From positions 124,001 through 188,000 of the forward strand of contig NZ_JABVEC010000018.1 in assembly GCF_014323705.1 (NCBI RefSeq): a DNA stretch of 64,000 nt. The letters are read 5' to 3'. This stretch comes from Actinomadura alba (GTDB taxonomy: Bacteria; Actinomycetota; Actinomycetes; Streptosporangiales; Streptosporangiaceae). Below the pieces are notes generated by a model, which had not been told where the DNA came from, did no database searches, and saw only the letters and a list, made by a program, of their open reading frames with translations. Positions 1 to 7,612 of this stretch are shown here, piece by piece (position 1 is the stretch's first letter; the number at the start of each line of letters is the position of its first letter). The position numbers were made by a program, and so were the translations under genes.

Positions 1-298
1 CCAGCAGTGAGTGGACGTACACGCCGGCCGACTTCGCCTGGTCGATCGACGACTCTGTCGCGAGCACGACCGTGCGGATCTGGTCGGCGCCATGCCGGGC
101 GACGATGGGCGCGGCAGCGGCGGCGGCCATGGTCACGATGTCCTCGTCGGCCGCGGGAACGCTCATCGATCGTTGGCCGATACCCGTGTGATATTTGCCG
201 ATGTCGGTGCCGTTGTGGTCGGCCAGTGTCGTGTGCGGCAGGACGAACCGTGTCGTCGCGAATGAGAGATCGTGAATGCCGATGGCGTCACTGGTCAT
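1..298 (-). CDS. mvaS: Hydroxymethylglutaryl-CoA synthase, N-terminal part (cut by window edge)
   Basis: First committed step of the mevalonate pathway: condenses acetyl-CoA with acetoacetyl-CoA to HMG-CoA in the cytosol. Only the first 99 codons lie in the window. The start reads MTSDAIGIHDL and includes ATESSIDQAKSAG, where Glu82 fits the catalytic glutamate of bacterial HMG-CoA synthases; the nucleophilic cysteine would lie just beyond the edge. The start is 3 bp after the stop of the HMG-CoA reductase gene, so it is the last visible gene of the mevalonate operon. This terminal position matches the actinomycete mevalonate clusters I know from Streptomyces CL190. Identification rests on the N-terminus plus context. 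Confidence 0.88.
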   Translation of the reverse strand, partial: MTSDAIGIHDLSFATTRFVLPHTTLADHNGTDIGKYHTGIGQRSMSVPAADEDIVTMAAAAAAPIVARHGADQIRTVVLATESSIDQAKSAGVYVHSLL

Positions 299-301
299 GG
301 C

Positions 302-1363
302 CTATACCCCCGTCTTCGTGGTCTCGTCACTGCGTTCCAGGCGGACATGCGCGCGCATGAGTTCGCCGGGGTTGGTCTGCGCCGCCAGTAGTGAGAGTTC
401 GCCGCACAGCACCGTCGCGGCCGTGATCACGGCGAGCCGGCGGGCGTTCTCACCGGGTTCGCGTGCTGTCCGGCAGCCGAGCCGCGTCAGGTTTTCCTCG
501 ACGAACTCAAGGCCCTTTCCGTTGCCGACCGTTCCCACGATCAGGTTCGGCAGGGTGCAGGAGAAGTAGAGGTCGCCGTCCCGGTCTTCGGCAATGGTCA
601 CGCCCTGTGAGCCTTCTACGATATTGGCCGCGTCCTGACCCGTCGCCAGATAGAATGCGAGCAGCATGTTCGCGTAATGTGCGTTGGCCGAGCGGATTCC
701 GCCGGCGAGCAAGGTGCCGATCATGTTCTTGTGCACATTCAGCTCGGCTACCTTGGCGGCCGAAGTGCGCAGCACATCATGGACGATGTCGCGCGGTACG
801 AGCAGTTCAGTGACTACGTTCTTGCCGCGACCGAGGATACCGTTGATCGCGGTTGCCTTTTTGTCGGTGCAGTAGTTTCCCGAAATCGAGCCGTACGAAA
901 TTCCCGGGATGGTCTGCAGTATGTGCGTCAGGAGCGCATCGGCGGCCAGCGTCGCCATGTTGTGCCCGGAGGCGTCGCCGGTGGTGAACTCGAACCGGAG
1001 AAACAGCAGGTTCGCCGCGATCTCGTGGCGGAACCCGATCAGTTCGGTGAATCTGCTGCAGGAGCGCACGACTTCGCGCAGTTCGTCGAGCCGCGCGTCA
1101 ACTTCCAATGCGGCCACGTATGCGGTCTGCGCGTCCTTGGCCTTGACGAACACCGAGCGCGTCATCCGCTCGTCGACAAGGGTGGCCACGATACCGTCCT
1201 CGATCAGCATCGAGATCTTCGCGCCCCGACGCACCGAGGGCCACAGGGGCGACTCATAAGTGGCGAGCGGAACCTCCGTCTCGGTTGTCGTCACGTTTCC
1301 CGAGATTCTCAGCGGTCCCACCCATTTCATGGGAACGCCGGCGACCGCGTGCGTGTCGTTCAT
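302..1363 (-). CDS. mvaA: Hydroxymethylglutaryl-CoA reductase
   Basis: Reduces HMG-CoA to mevalonate with NAD(P)H. The 353-residue protein carries the class I landmarks: a glutamate in LATYESPLWPSV near residue 37, the dinucleotide-binding DASGHNM, the lysine segment CTDKKATAIN, an aspartate in YLATGQDAANI and GTVGNGKG near the C-terminus. It is about the length of soluble bacterial enzymes and lacks the eukaryotic membrane domain. An upstream in-frame extension was rejected: ATG at 1363 overlaps the isomerase stop as ATGA, as at other joins in this operon. Fourth-base overlaps imply translational coupling. Confidence 0.95.
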   Translation of the reverse strand: MNDTHAVAGVPMKWVGPLRISGNVTTTETEVPLATYESPLWPSVRRGAKISMLIEDGIVATLVDERMTRSVFVKAKDAQTAYVAALEVDARLDELREVVRSCSRFTELIGFRHEIAANLLFLRFEFTTGDASGHNMATLAADALLTHILQTIPGISYGSISGNYCTDKKATAINGILGRGKNVVTELLVPRDIVHDVLRTSAAKVAELNVHKNMIGTLLAGGIRSANAHYANMLLAFYLATGQDAANIVEGSQGVTIAEDRDGDLYFSCTLPNLIVGTVGNGKGLEFVEENLTRLGCRTAREPGENARRLAVITAATVLCGELSLLAAQTNPGELMRAHVRLERSDETTKTGV

Positions 1364-2451
1364 CGGGTGCTTCCAATCGTCTCGTGAGTGGTGCTGTGGG
1401 TGCTGGAGCGTGTGGCCAGCCGGCGGGTTTCGATGCCCCGGTCGGCGCAGAACGCGCGCAGGTCGCCATGGATGAGCACGTCGCACCGGGTCAGATCGGC
1501 CGGGGTCGGGGCGCCCAGCGCGGTCATCAGGGCTTCAAGCTGATCGAGCCACGCTGAGATCTGCGAGATCAGCGCCGGCACGCCGCCGTCGAGCACTGTC
1601 TTGAGGAACTGGCCGGACACTCCGGCAGCGGCCGCGCCGAGGGCCAGTCCGCGCGCCACGTCAAGCGGATTGCGGACACCGCCGGACGCCAGCACCGGGA
1701 TCCCGGCACCCTGGGCGTCCAGCAGACAGGCGGGAGCGGATTGTCCCCAGCCGTTGAGGTAGGAGTAGTCGGCGTGATCGCGCCGGTCATTCTCGATGCG
1801 CGCGAAATTCGTGCCGCCGCGGCCCGCGACATCGGCCGCACGCACACCCATCTCTTGCAATCTCAATACGGTTTCGCGGCTCAGCCCGAATCCGACCTCT
1901 TTCACGATCACCGGGACGTCGACGCCGGCCGCGATCTTCTCGACCTGCGGGCCCCAGGACGAGAACGACCGATCGCCCTCCGGCATCACCGTTTCCTGAA
2001 TGGAGTTGAGGTGGATCTGCAGGGCGTCGGCCCGCAACAGGCCGATGGCCCGCCGCGCTTTCTCGACAGAGGCGTTCGCGTTGACGTTCGCCATGATGAA
2101 CCCATCCGGGTTCTCTCGGCGCATGACGCTGAATGTGCCCGCCACCGATTCGTCGGCGAAATACGCGCTCATGGATCCCGTCGCGATCGGGACGCCGGTC
2201 TCGCGAGCGGCGATCGCCAGATCCCGGTTGACGGCACCGGTCTTGGCGCTGCCGCCGGTCATCGCGTTGATGTACAGCGGAACCTGCCATTCGATGCCGC
2301 CGAACCGCGTGGCCAGCGAAACATCGGACCGGTCGATGCCGGCCAGGGCGTGATGGACGAAGGACACATCGTCGAACTGGTTGTAGCCGCCGAGGTGGCG
2401 TTGCTGCTCGGCGGCGAACCGGACATGGTCGTCCTTGCGATCAGCGATCAT
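1360..2451 (-). CDS. fni: Type 2 isopentenyl-diphosphate delta-isomerase (FMN-dependent)
   Basis: Interconverts IPP and DMAPP, the two C5 units, using reduced FMN and Mg2+. The 363-residue protein begins MIADRKDDHVRFA (the RKDDH motif typical of this family) and contains INAMTGGS, the HLNSIQE segment, VIVKEVGFGLS and the phosphate-binding AGRGGTNFA and ASGGVRNPLDVARGLALGA stretches. The start at 2451 overlaps the phosphomevalonate kinase stop by ATGA; a longer upstream reading has no family similarity. Unrelated to the type 1 Idi fold; type 2 enzymes are the usual partners of actinomycete mevalonate operons. Confidence 0.96.
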   Translation of the reverse strand: MIADRKDDHVRFAAEQQRHLGGYNQFDDVSFVHHALAGIDRSDVSLATRFGGIEWQVPLYINAMTGGSAKTGAVNRDLAIAARETGVPIATGSMSAYFADESVAGTFSVMRRENPDGFIMANVNANASVEKARRAIGLLRADALQIHLNSIQETVMPEGDRSFSSWGPQVEKIAAGVDVPVIVKEVGFGLSRETVLRLQEMGVRAADVAGRGGTNFARIENDRRDHADYSYLNGWGQSAPACLLDAQGAGIPVLASGGVRNPLDVARGLALGAAAAGVSGQFLKTVLDGGVPALISQISAWLDQLEALMTALGAPTPADLTRCDVLIHGDLRAFCADRGIETRRLATRSSTHSTTHETIGSTR

Positions 2452-3566
2452 TCTGCGCTCACTTCCGTCGGCTGGACATGAATCGGCATGGGGAGCACTC
2501 CCGCGGCGGACCACCCCGCCCGCAGTTGCGAGATCTCCCTTTTCGCCGTGGCGTCCAGCAATGCGATGCCGCAGTCACCGCCCCCGGCGCCCGACGGTTT
2601 GGCCGCACCGCCGACGGCCTCGGCGGCGTCGCACAGCGCCGTCAGCTTGCTGGTGAAGATGCCCAGCCGAAGCTCGTTGTCCAGATCGGCGAGCACCTGG
2701 CGGGCGCCTCGGACCCGTCGCAGCAACTCGTCGTCGTTTCCCCGCTCGAGCGCGCGGATCGAGGCGCGCACGCACTCATCGCTGCGCGCCACGAAGCTCC
2801 GTTGTGACGTGCTGCCCTGCCACTCCCGCATTCCCAGGCGCCCCGTCAGCGAGGTGGTGCTGGCCGGTTGTCCGGTCCAGCCCACCTCCAGCACGAGTCC
2901 GCGGGGCGGCGGCAGCCGCCGCAGCCCAAAACCCGGCCACGGCGCGCGGATCGTCTCCTCGATGCCCCGGCGCTCCGCCATTTCGAGTACGGCGGCCCGA
3001 TCGGGCGCGTGGTACGCGATCCAACCGCCCCAGACGCTCGCGGCGAGATCGCCGCCAGAGGAACCGGTACCGCGCCGCGCCGTCGCCAGCATCGCCAGCC
3101 GGAACCGGGCATCGGGCGACAACTCCATACCGCAGTACGCAGCCACGGCGGCCACCGCGGCGACCGTCACCGCGCCGCTCGACCCCAGGCCGAGCTTGGT
3201 TCCGTTGCGGTGCAGGCGGCTCCTGATCGAGACATGCATCGGGGGCGCGCGCAGCCCGCGCTCGGCCAGCAGCCCGTCGACCACTTCGATCGCCGACACC
3301 ACATGGGTGAGGCCGTCCAGCGCCTGTCGCTCATCGTCTGCACCGAGCCCGGCGAGCCCGGCGCCACGCCGCTGAAATCGCGCCCCTCCCGGGCAGAGGT
3401 CGGAATCGATCACGACGTCGACGCCGTTGGATCCCGACACGGTGACGCTGACCTGCCGATCGACCGCTACCAGGATCGCCGGGTGCCCCGGCTCCACCAC
3501 CGCGTACTCGCCGGCGATGAACAGCTTGCCCGGCGCATGCCGGCTGATCGAAGCCTGACCGGTCAC
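2448..3566 (-). CDS. mvaK2: Phosphomevalonate kinase (GHMP family)
   Basis: Phosphorylates 5-phosphomevalonate to 5-diphosphomevalonate with ATP. The 372-residue protein begins with GTG at 3566, overlapping the decarboxylase stop as GTGA; the reading frame stays open far upstream but that part runs antisense-like through the decarboxylase and is not protein-like. GHMP landmarks are APGKLFIAGEYAVVEPGHPA at residues 10-30, the ATP-loop LGLGSSGAVTVA and a C-terminal KPSGAGGGDCGIAL motif. Its order between the decarboxylase and isomerase matches other actinomycete mevalonate operons. Confidence 0.94.
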   Translation of the reverse strand: MTGQASISRHAPGKLFIAGEYAVVEPGHPAILVAVDRQVSVTVSGSNGVDVVIDSDLCPGGARFQRRGAGLAGLGADDERQALDGLTHVVSAIEVVDGLLAERGLRAPPMHVSIRSRLHRNGTKLGLGSSGAVTVAAVAAVAAYCGMELSPDARFRLAMLATARRGTGSSGGDLAASVWGGWIAYHAPDRAAVLEMAERRGIEETIRAPWPGFGLRRLPPPRGLVLEVGWTGQPASTTSLTGRLGMREWQGSTSQRSFVARSDECVRASIRALERGNDDELLRRVRGARQVLADLDNELRLGIFTSKLTALCDAAEAVGGAAKPSGAGGGDCGIALLDATAKREISQLRAGWSAAGVLPMPIHVQPTEVSAE

Positions 3567-4612
3567 TGCTCGGCCCCCATCCGCAGGCGAGCGCCCGGCC
3601 CACGCCGGGCGGTGACCACCGAGCATCCCGGCGCGGCGCCGCGCACCGTTTCGGCCACCCGGGCGGCATCCGCTCGGTGGCAGAGCACCTTGACGTTCGG
3701 TCCGGCGTCCATGGTCGCGTAGGCCGGTACACCGTCCTCCCGAAGCCGCAGTACGCCGTCGAGCACGGACAGAGTGGCCGGCGACAGGTAGCGCACCGCC
3801 GGCCGCGCGGCCAGCATCGTCGCGTGCATGCCCAGGGCGTTCCGCTCGGCGATCTCCCCTACCGCTTCGAGATCGCCACGATGCAGCGCCGCCCGCATGT
3901 CGGCCAGGTCGGCCTTGCTCGAGATCACCCACGACCGGTAGAGCGGCGAGGTCTCGACGGTTCGCCGCATGGCCGCACGGCTGGACACGGCCTTGGGGCC
4001 GGCATTGACCAGCGCGATCACCAGCGCGGGGTCGAATTCCGGTACGGGCACCGGCTCGGCGTAGGAGCCGAGGTCCGCGGCCGCGCCGACGCCCCGGCCC
4101 GCGTGGCATATCGCGAAGCCGCCGAATATCGACCGGGCCGCCGACGCGGACCCGCGCCGGGCCAGGCGCGACAGCGCGGTGGGATCGAGATCGAGACCGT
4201 ATGCGGCGGCGCCGGCGACGGCCAGGGCGGCGAATCCACTCGCCGAAGACGCCACGCCCGCTCCGGTGGGACCGGAGTTGCGGGTCTCGACGGCGGCCGG
4301 TTCGGTACGCCCGGCCAGCTCCCGTACCAGATCCAGGAAAGCGATGACGCGCTGCCGCGGTTCGCCCGCCGCGGGCGTTCCATTGAGCGTGACGCTGTCG
4401 GCCTGCGCCGCGGGGCTGAGCCGGACGGTGGTGGTCGTCGGGAAGACGTCCAAGGTCATCGACAGGCTGTCGACGTACGGGATGATGAGTCGCTCGTCGC
4501 GCTTGCCCCAGTACTTGATCAGCGCGATGTTCGGATGGGCCACAGCGGTCGCGCCGCGATCGAGAACCCTCTCATGCGGCCCTACCGGCCCCAACTGGTG
4601 GTCAATTGGCAT
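3563..4612 (-). CDS. mvaD: Diphosphomevalonate decarboxylase
   Basis: ATP-dependent decarboxylation of mevalonate diphosphate to IPP. The 349-residue GHMP-fold protein has the family signature NIALIKYWGKRDERLIIPY near residues 28-46, LSMTLD, and the phosphate loop VASSASGFAALA. The catalytic-region segment reads AVSSRAAMRRT rather than the usual SSTxGMxxT, a modest divergence. The ATG lies 11 bp inside the end of the mevalonate kinase gene, and the stop overlaps the GTG of the next gene, so it is translationally coupled on both sides. Confidence 0.94.
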   Translation of the reverse strand: MPIDHQLGPVGPHERVLDRGATAVAHPNIALIKYWGKRDERLIIPYVDSLSMTLDVFPTTTTVRLSPAAQADSVTLNGTPAAGEPRQRVIAFLDLVRELAGRTEPAAVETRNSGPTGAGVASSASGFAALAVAGAAAYGLDLDPTALSRLARRGSASAARSIFGGFAICHAGRGVGAAADLGSYAEPVPVPEFDPALVIALVNAGPKAVSSRAAMRRTVETSPLYRSWVISSKADLADMRAALHRGDLEAVGEIAERNALGMHATMLAARPAVRYLSPATLSVLDGVLRLREDGVPAYATMDAGPNVKVLCHRADAARVAETVRGAAPGCSVVTARRGPGARLRMGAEQ

Positions 4613-5708
4613 GACTCGCGAACCTCCCCACCGGCACGACCCAGGTCCGGACGGCGCCGGCTTCGTGGAGGCGCCGCACGACCGCCTGTGCCCGGCCAGG
4701 CTCTCCGGCCAGCGCGATCATGCAGCCTCCCAGCCCGCCGCCACTGATCTTGGCGCCCAGGCCGCCGGCCGCGAGTGTGGCATCGACCAGTGCGTCGATC
4801 CGGTCCGTGCTGAGCCCGATCTCACGGAGCAGCTTGTGGTTATCGGTCATCCGCGCGCCGAAGTCGCTCGATTGGCCGCGAGCGAGGTCGCGCGCGGCCG
4901 CGTGAGTCAGGCTCGACACCCGGCGTACGAATTCCGCCTGCGTTTCCGCGTTGCGCTCGAACTTGCGCCGCAACAGCTCTACCGCGTCCTTGGTACTGCC
5001 GGCGACCCCGCTGTCCGCGATGACGAACAGCCCGTCGAAGCCGAAAGGCCGGCTTACATCGGCGCGGCCGTCGGTCCGCTCTGGGGGATGTGGGGGGCCG
5101 TCCCCCGGCATGGGAATGGGCAGTTCCCTGGCGGTGCCGGAACGGAAGAGGATGGGAGACGTTGAACCGGTGGCGAGCGCATCGATGCCGCTCGCCCTGC
5201 CGTGCGCCACCTTCTCCGAAGTTTGCACGAGATCGAACACCGCCCTGGCGTCGAGCCGGCGGGCGAAGAGATCCGCGAATGCCAGAACGACCGCCCGGGC
5301 GCACGCGGCACTGGAGCCAAGCCCACAGCCCTGCGGGATCGTGCAGTCGATGAGCACATCGACGCACATGCGGCCGGCGACGCCGGTCATTTCCTTGAAC
5401 TCCGCCACCAGGCGCCGCAGGCCATCCGTGGCAAGCGGTGTCGCCGGCGCGGACGCCGGTCCCGTCATCGCGAAGGAGACCTTGTCCGCACCGTCGCCCG
5501 GGCACAAGAATCGCGTGGCGTTCGCTGTGACCGTCAGTTGCGGAACCGGAATGGCCAGTGCCGGAGCGCCATAAACGACGGCATGCTCCCCGAGCAGAAT
5601 GGCTTTGCCGTGGGCGCGTCCGACGCCGAGCCGGTCGCGTTCAGCGTCCGGATCACCCGCGGAGGTTCCGCGGTCGGCGAAAGTACGCGAATTCGTCGGT
5701 GGCATCAC
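4602..5708 (-). CDS. mvaK1: Mevalonate kinase (GHMP family)
   Basis: Phosphorylates mevalonate to 5-phosphomevalonate. The 368-residue protein shows GKAILLGEHAVVYGAPALA near residue 35, the ATP-loop PQGCGLGSSAACARAVV near residue 130 and a C-terminal KISGGGLGGCMIAL motif. Two starts are possible: GTG at 5708 (GTGA overlap with the prenyl synthase stop) or ATG at 5705 (one-base TGATG overlap). They differ by one residue. It is the second gene of the operon. An insertion of roughly 15 residues (PPHPPERTDGRADV) near residue 195 looks like a lineage-specific loop. Confidence 0.94.
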   Translation of the reverse strand: MMPPTNSRTFADRGTSAGDPDAERDRLGVGRAHGKAILLGEHAVVYGAPALAIPVPQLTVTANATRFLCPGDGADKVSFAMTGPASAPATPLATDGLRRLVAEFKEMTGVAGRMCVDVLIDCTIPQGCGLGSSAACARAVVLAFADLFARRLDARAVFDLVQTSEKVAHGRASGIDALATGSTSPILFRSGTARELPIPMPGDGPPHPPERTDGRADVSRPFGFDGLFVIADSGVAGSTKDAVELLRRKFERNAETQAEFVRRVSSLTHAAARDLARGQSSDFGARMTDNHKLLREIGLSTDRIDALVDATLAAGGLGAKISGGGLGGCMIALAGEPGRAQAVVRRLHEAGAVRTWVVPVGRFASHAN

Positions 5709-6793
5709 TGAGCCCGCTGCGTCGCCTTGATCGCCATCGCGGCGAGCTGATCCTTTGCGGGGATGGTGGCGTTACTCGCCTCCAGCACGGCCATGGCCCG
5801 GTCGGCGCGGAGCACGATCTGCCGTTCGATGTGGTCCACGGCGCCGATATCGACGAGTATGGCGCGTGCGGCGGCGAGTTCATCATCGGAGAGGTCGGTG
5901 CCGATCTTCGCCCTGAGGAATCTCGCCGCGCCCGGATCGCGTTCATCCGCGCTCTTGAGCGCCGTCGCGAGCAGAACCGTTCGCTTGCCCTCGCGAAGAT
6001 CATCGCCCGACGGCTTGCCCGTCACCGTCGGGTCGCCGAACACGCCCAGCAGGTCGTCGCGGAGCTGGAACGCGATCCCGATGTCGGCGCCGAACGCCCG
6101 ATAGGCTGCGACGAGTTCGGCCCCCGCGCCGGCGATCGCGGCACCGAACTGCAGCGGGCGTTCCACCGTGTACGAGGCCGTCTTGTACTGATTGACGCGC
6201 AGCGCCGAATCGATGTCTTCGTCGTCGCTCGCCTGGCTGATCAGGTCGAGCAACTGACCGTACATGACCTCCGAGCGCACCGCGGACCACACCGGTCCGA
6301 CCCGGACCTGCGCGTCTGTCGGCAACCCGGACGCGCGGACCATTACGTCGGCCCATATCAGGGCCAGGTCCCCGACCAGGATGGCGGCGCCCGTGCCGAA
6401 AGCGTCGGGGGCACCGGAGAAGCGCCGCACCCGATGCCGCTCGGCGAAGGTCACGTGTGCGGCGGGATGGCCGCGGCGTGTCCGGGACGCGTCGATGATG
6501 TCGTCGTGAATCAGGCCCGACGCGTGCAGCAGCTCAAACCCCGCGCAGGCGCTCAGCACCGCCCTGGCGACCGGGTCGCGCTGGTCACCGCCGGCACCGA
6601 TCCAGCCCAGCCAGGCGAAGGCCGGGCGGATGCGCTTGCCGCCGCGCAGAACGTAGCTCTCCAGCTCGACGACCGCTGCCGCGAGGTCCTGATCGAGCGC
6701 GTCGGCTTCGGCTCGGCGCTCGGCGAAGAAGTCCCTGATCGCGACATCGATGGCAGCCATATCCGCGGCTGCCCCGAGATAGCTGACGGTCAT
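5705..6793 (-). CDS. Polyprenyl diphosphate synthase (GGPP synthase-like), first gene of mevalonate operon
   Basis: Head-to-tail trans-prenyltransferase extending DMAPP/FPP with IPP. The 362-residue all-alpha protein has the first Asp-rich motif DDIID in LLHASGLIHDDIIDASRTRRG, GGKRIRPA near residue 53, and the second motif FQLRDDLLGVFGD followed by TGKPSGDDLREGKRT. The fifth residue before the first Asp is Ser, not aromatic, whereas the paralogue at 48847 has Phe there; in archaeal GGPP synthases this position limits chain length. ATG at 6793 follows a GAGATGAGAG stretch. Leading gene of the mevalonate operon; the promoter must lie in 6794-7612. Product length (C20 or longer) cannot be read from sequence alone. 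Confidence 0.9.
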   Translation of the reverse strand: MTVSYLGAAADMAAIDVAIRDFFAERRAEADALDQDLAAAVVELESYVLRGGKRIRPAFAWLGWIGAGGDQRDPVARAVLSACAGFELLHASGLIHDDIIDASRTRRGHPAAHVTFAERHRVRRFSGAPDAFGTGAAILVGDLALIWADVMVRASGLPTDAQVRVGPVWSAVRSEVMYGQLLDLISQASDDEDIDSALRVNQYKTASYTVERPLQFGAAIAGAGAELVAAYRAFGADIGIAFQLRDDLLGVFGDPTVTGKPSGDDLREGKRTVLLATALKSADERDPGAARFLRAKIGTDLSDDELAAARAILVDIGAVDHIERQIVLRADRAMAVLEASNATIPAKDQLAAMAIKATQRAQ

Positions 6794-7612
6794 GCTCTCA
6801 TCTCCCGATCGAGGCGACGATCGCCTTCGTACTCACGCATCTCGGACCCCCATGAATTCACTGAGATCACGTCACTTCGAGCGCGGGGTTTCCGGTCCAT
6901 TCCGAACGCACGACCCCCGGCGCAGCGTCTCAGCGGGGTGATGCCATTCCAGGTGTGGAAACCGCGACGGACGATGGCCAAGCGCCGGCCGGCCACTCCT
7001 TCATCGCGGCCGGAACCCCCACCACCGCGCCTTCGCGATACGCAGGCGGCGTGACGAACGCGATCGAGCGGCTCCAGGAAAGTAACGCCAATTTCTGGAC
7101 CAGCGCATCCACGGTCGCTCCACCACCCAACATCGAATCGGCATGGCACGACAGTAATCGCGATGTACCGCCCTGCCCACTACTCGCATGAGTAGTGCCA
7201 ACTCGTACAGGCATTACGCGATGATCGTGTCGTAACGCCTCGAAGCGATCTTGATTCGGCCCCGGGTGTGCAACTGACCAGTCCGGGCAGTTGAACGCCG
7301 CGATGCGCCTGAAGGACGCTACCTGGGCCCGTCCGGGCCTGGCTCCCCTTACCCACGCCTCAATGGGAATGCATCGGCGGTCAGTGGAGAACGAGTACGA
7401 CCTGCCACGTCTTTATCACGCAAAGGCGAACCCACCTCAAACACACTACGTGAGCTTGTTATTTCAAACAGTGATCGATTCGCCGGTCAGGTGTATCAAT
7501 GAGTGCCTCTTGAGATAAGGCGTCCACGCCATCACGCTAGTACTCGTTGAGCATCCATTGCCATGCCCATGGCACGCGTTGGACGATTCTCCAGAGCAAC
7601 ACGGGGGCAATC
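6794..7612. promoter_or_regulatory. Divergent control region between mevalonate operon and LuxR-type regulator
   Basis: This 819-bp stretch holds no convincing gene. It separates two divergent transcription units and carries two clear inverted repeats: CACTACTC-GCAT-GAGTAGTG (7178-7197, perfect 8-bp arms) and AGGCATTACG / CGTAACGCCT (7209-7218 and 7231-7240, one mismatch, 12-bp spacer). Their adjacency suggests operators for a dimeric regulator, most simply the LuxR protein encoded next door. No promoter boxes could be assigned with confidence. Confidence 0.5.
7178..7240. promoter_or_regulatory. Pair of inverted repeats (candidate operator)
   Basis: Arms 7178-7185 and 7190-7197 are perfect complements around a 4-bp centre; 31 bp farther on (start to start), 7209-7218 pairs with 7231-7240 at nine of ten positions. 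TGGCAC (7144-7149) and GTGCCA (7195-7200) add an outer complementary pair. No gene overlaps them. Binding factor unknown; the adjacent LuxR protein is the first candidate. Confidence 0.45.
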
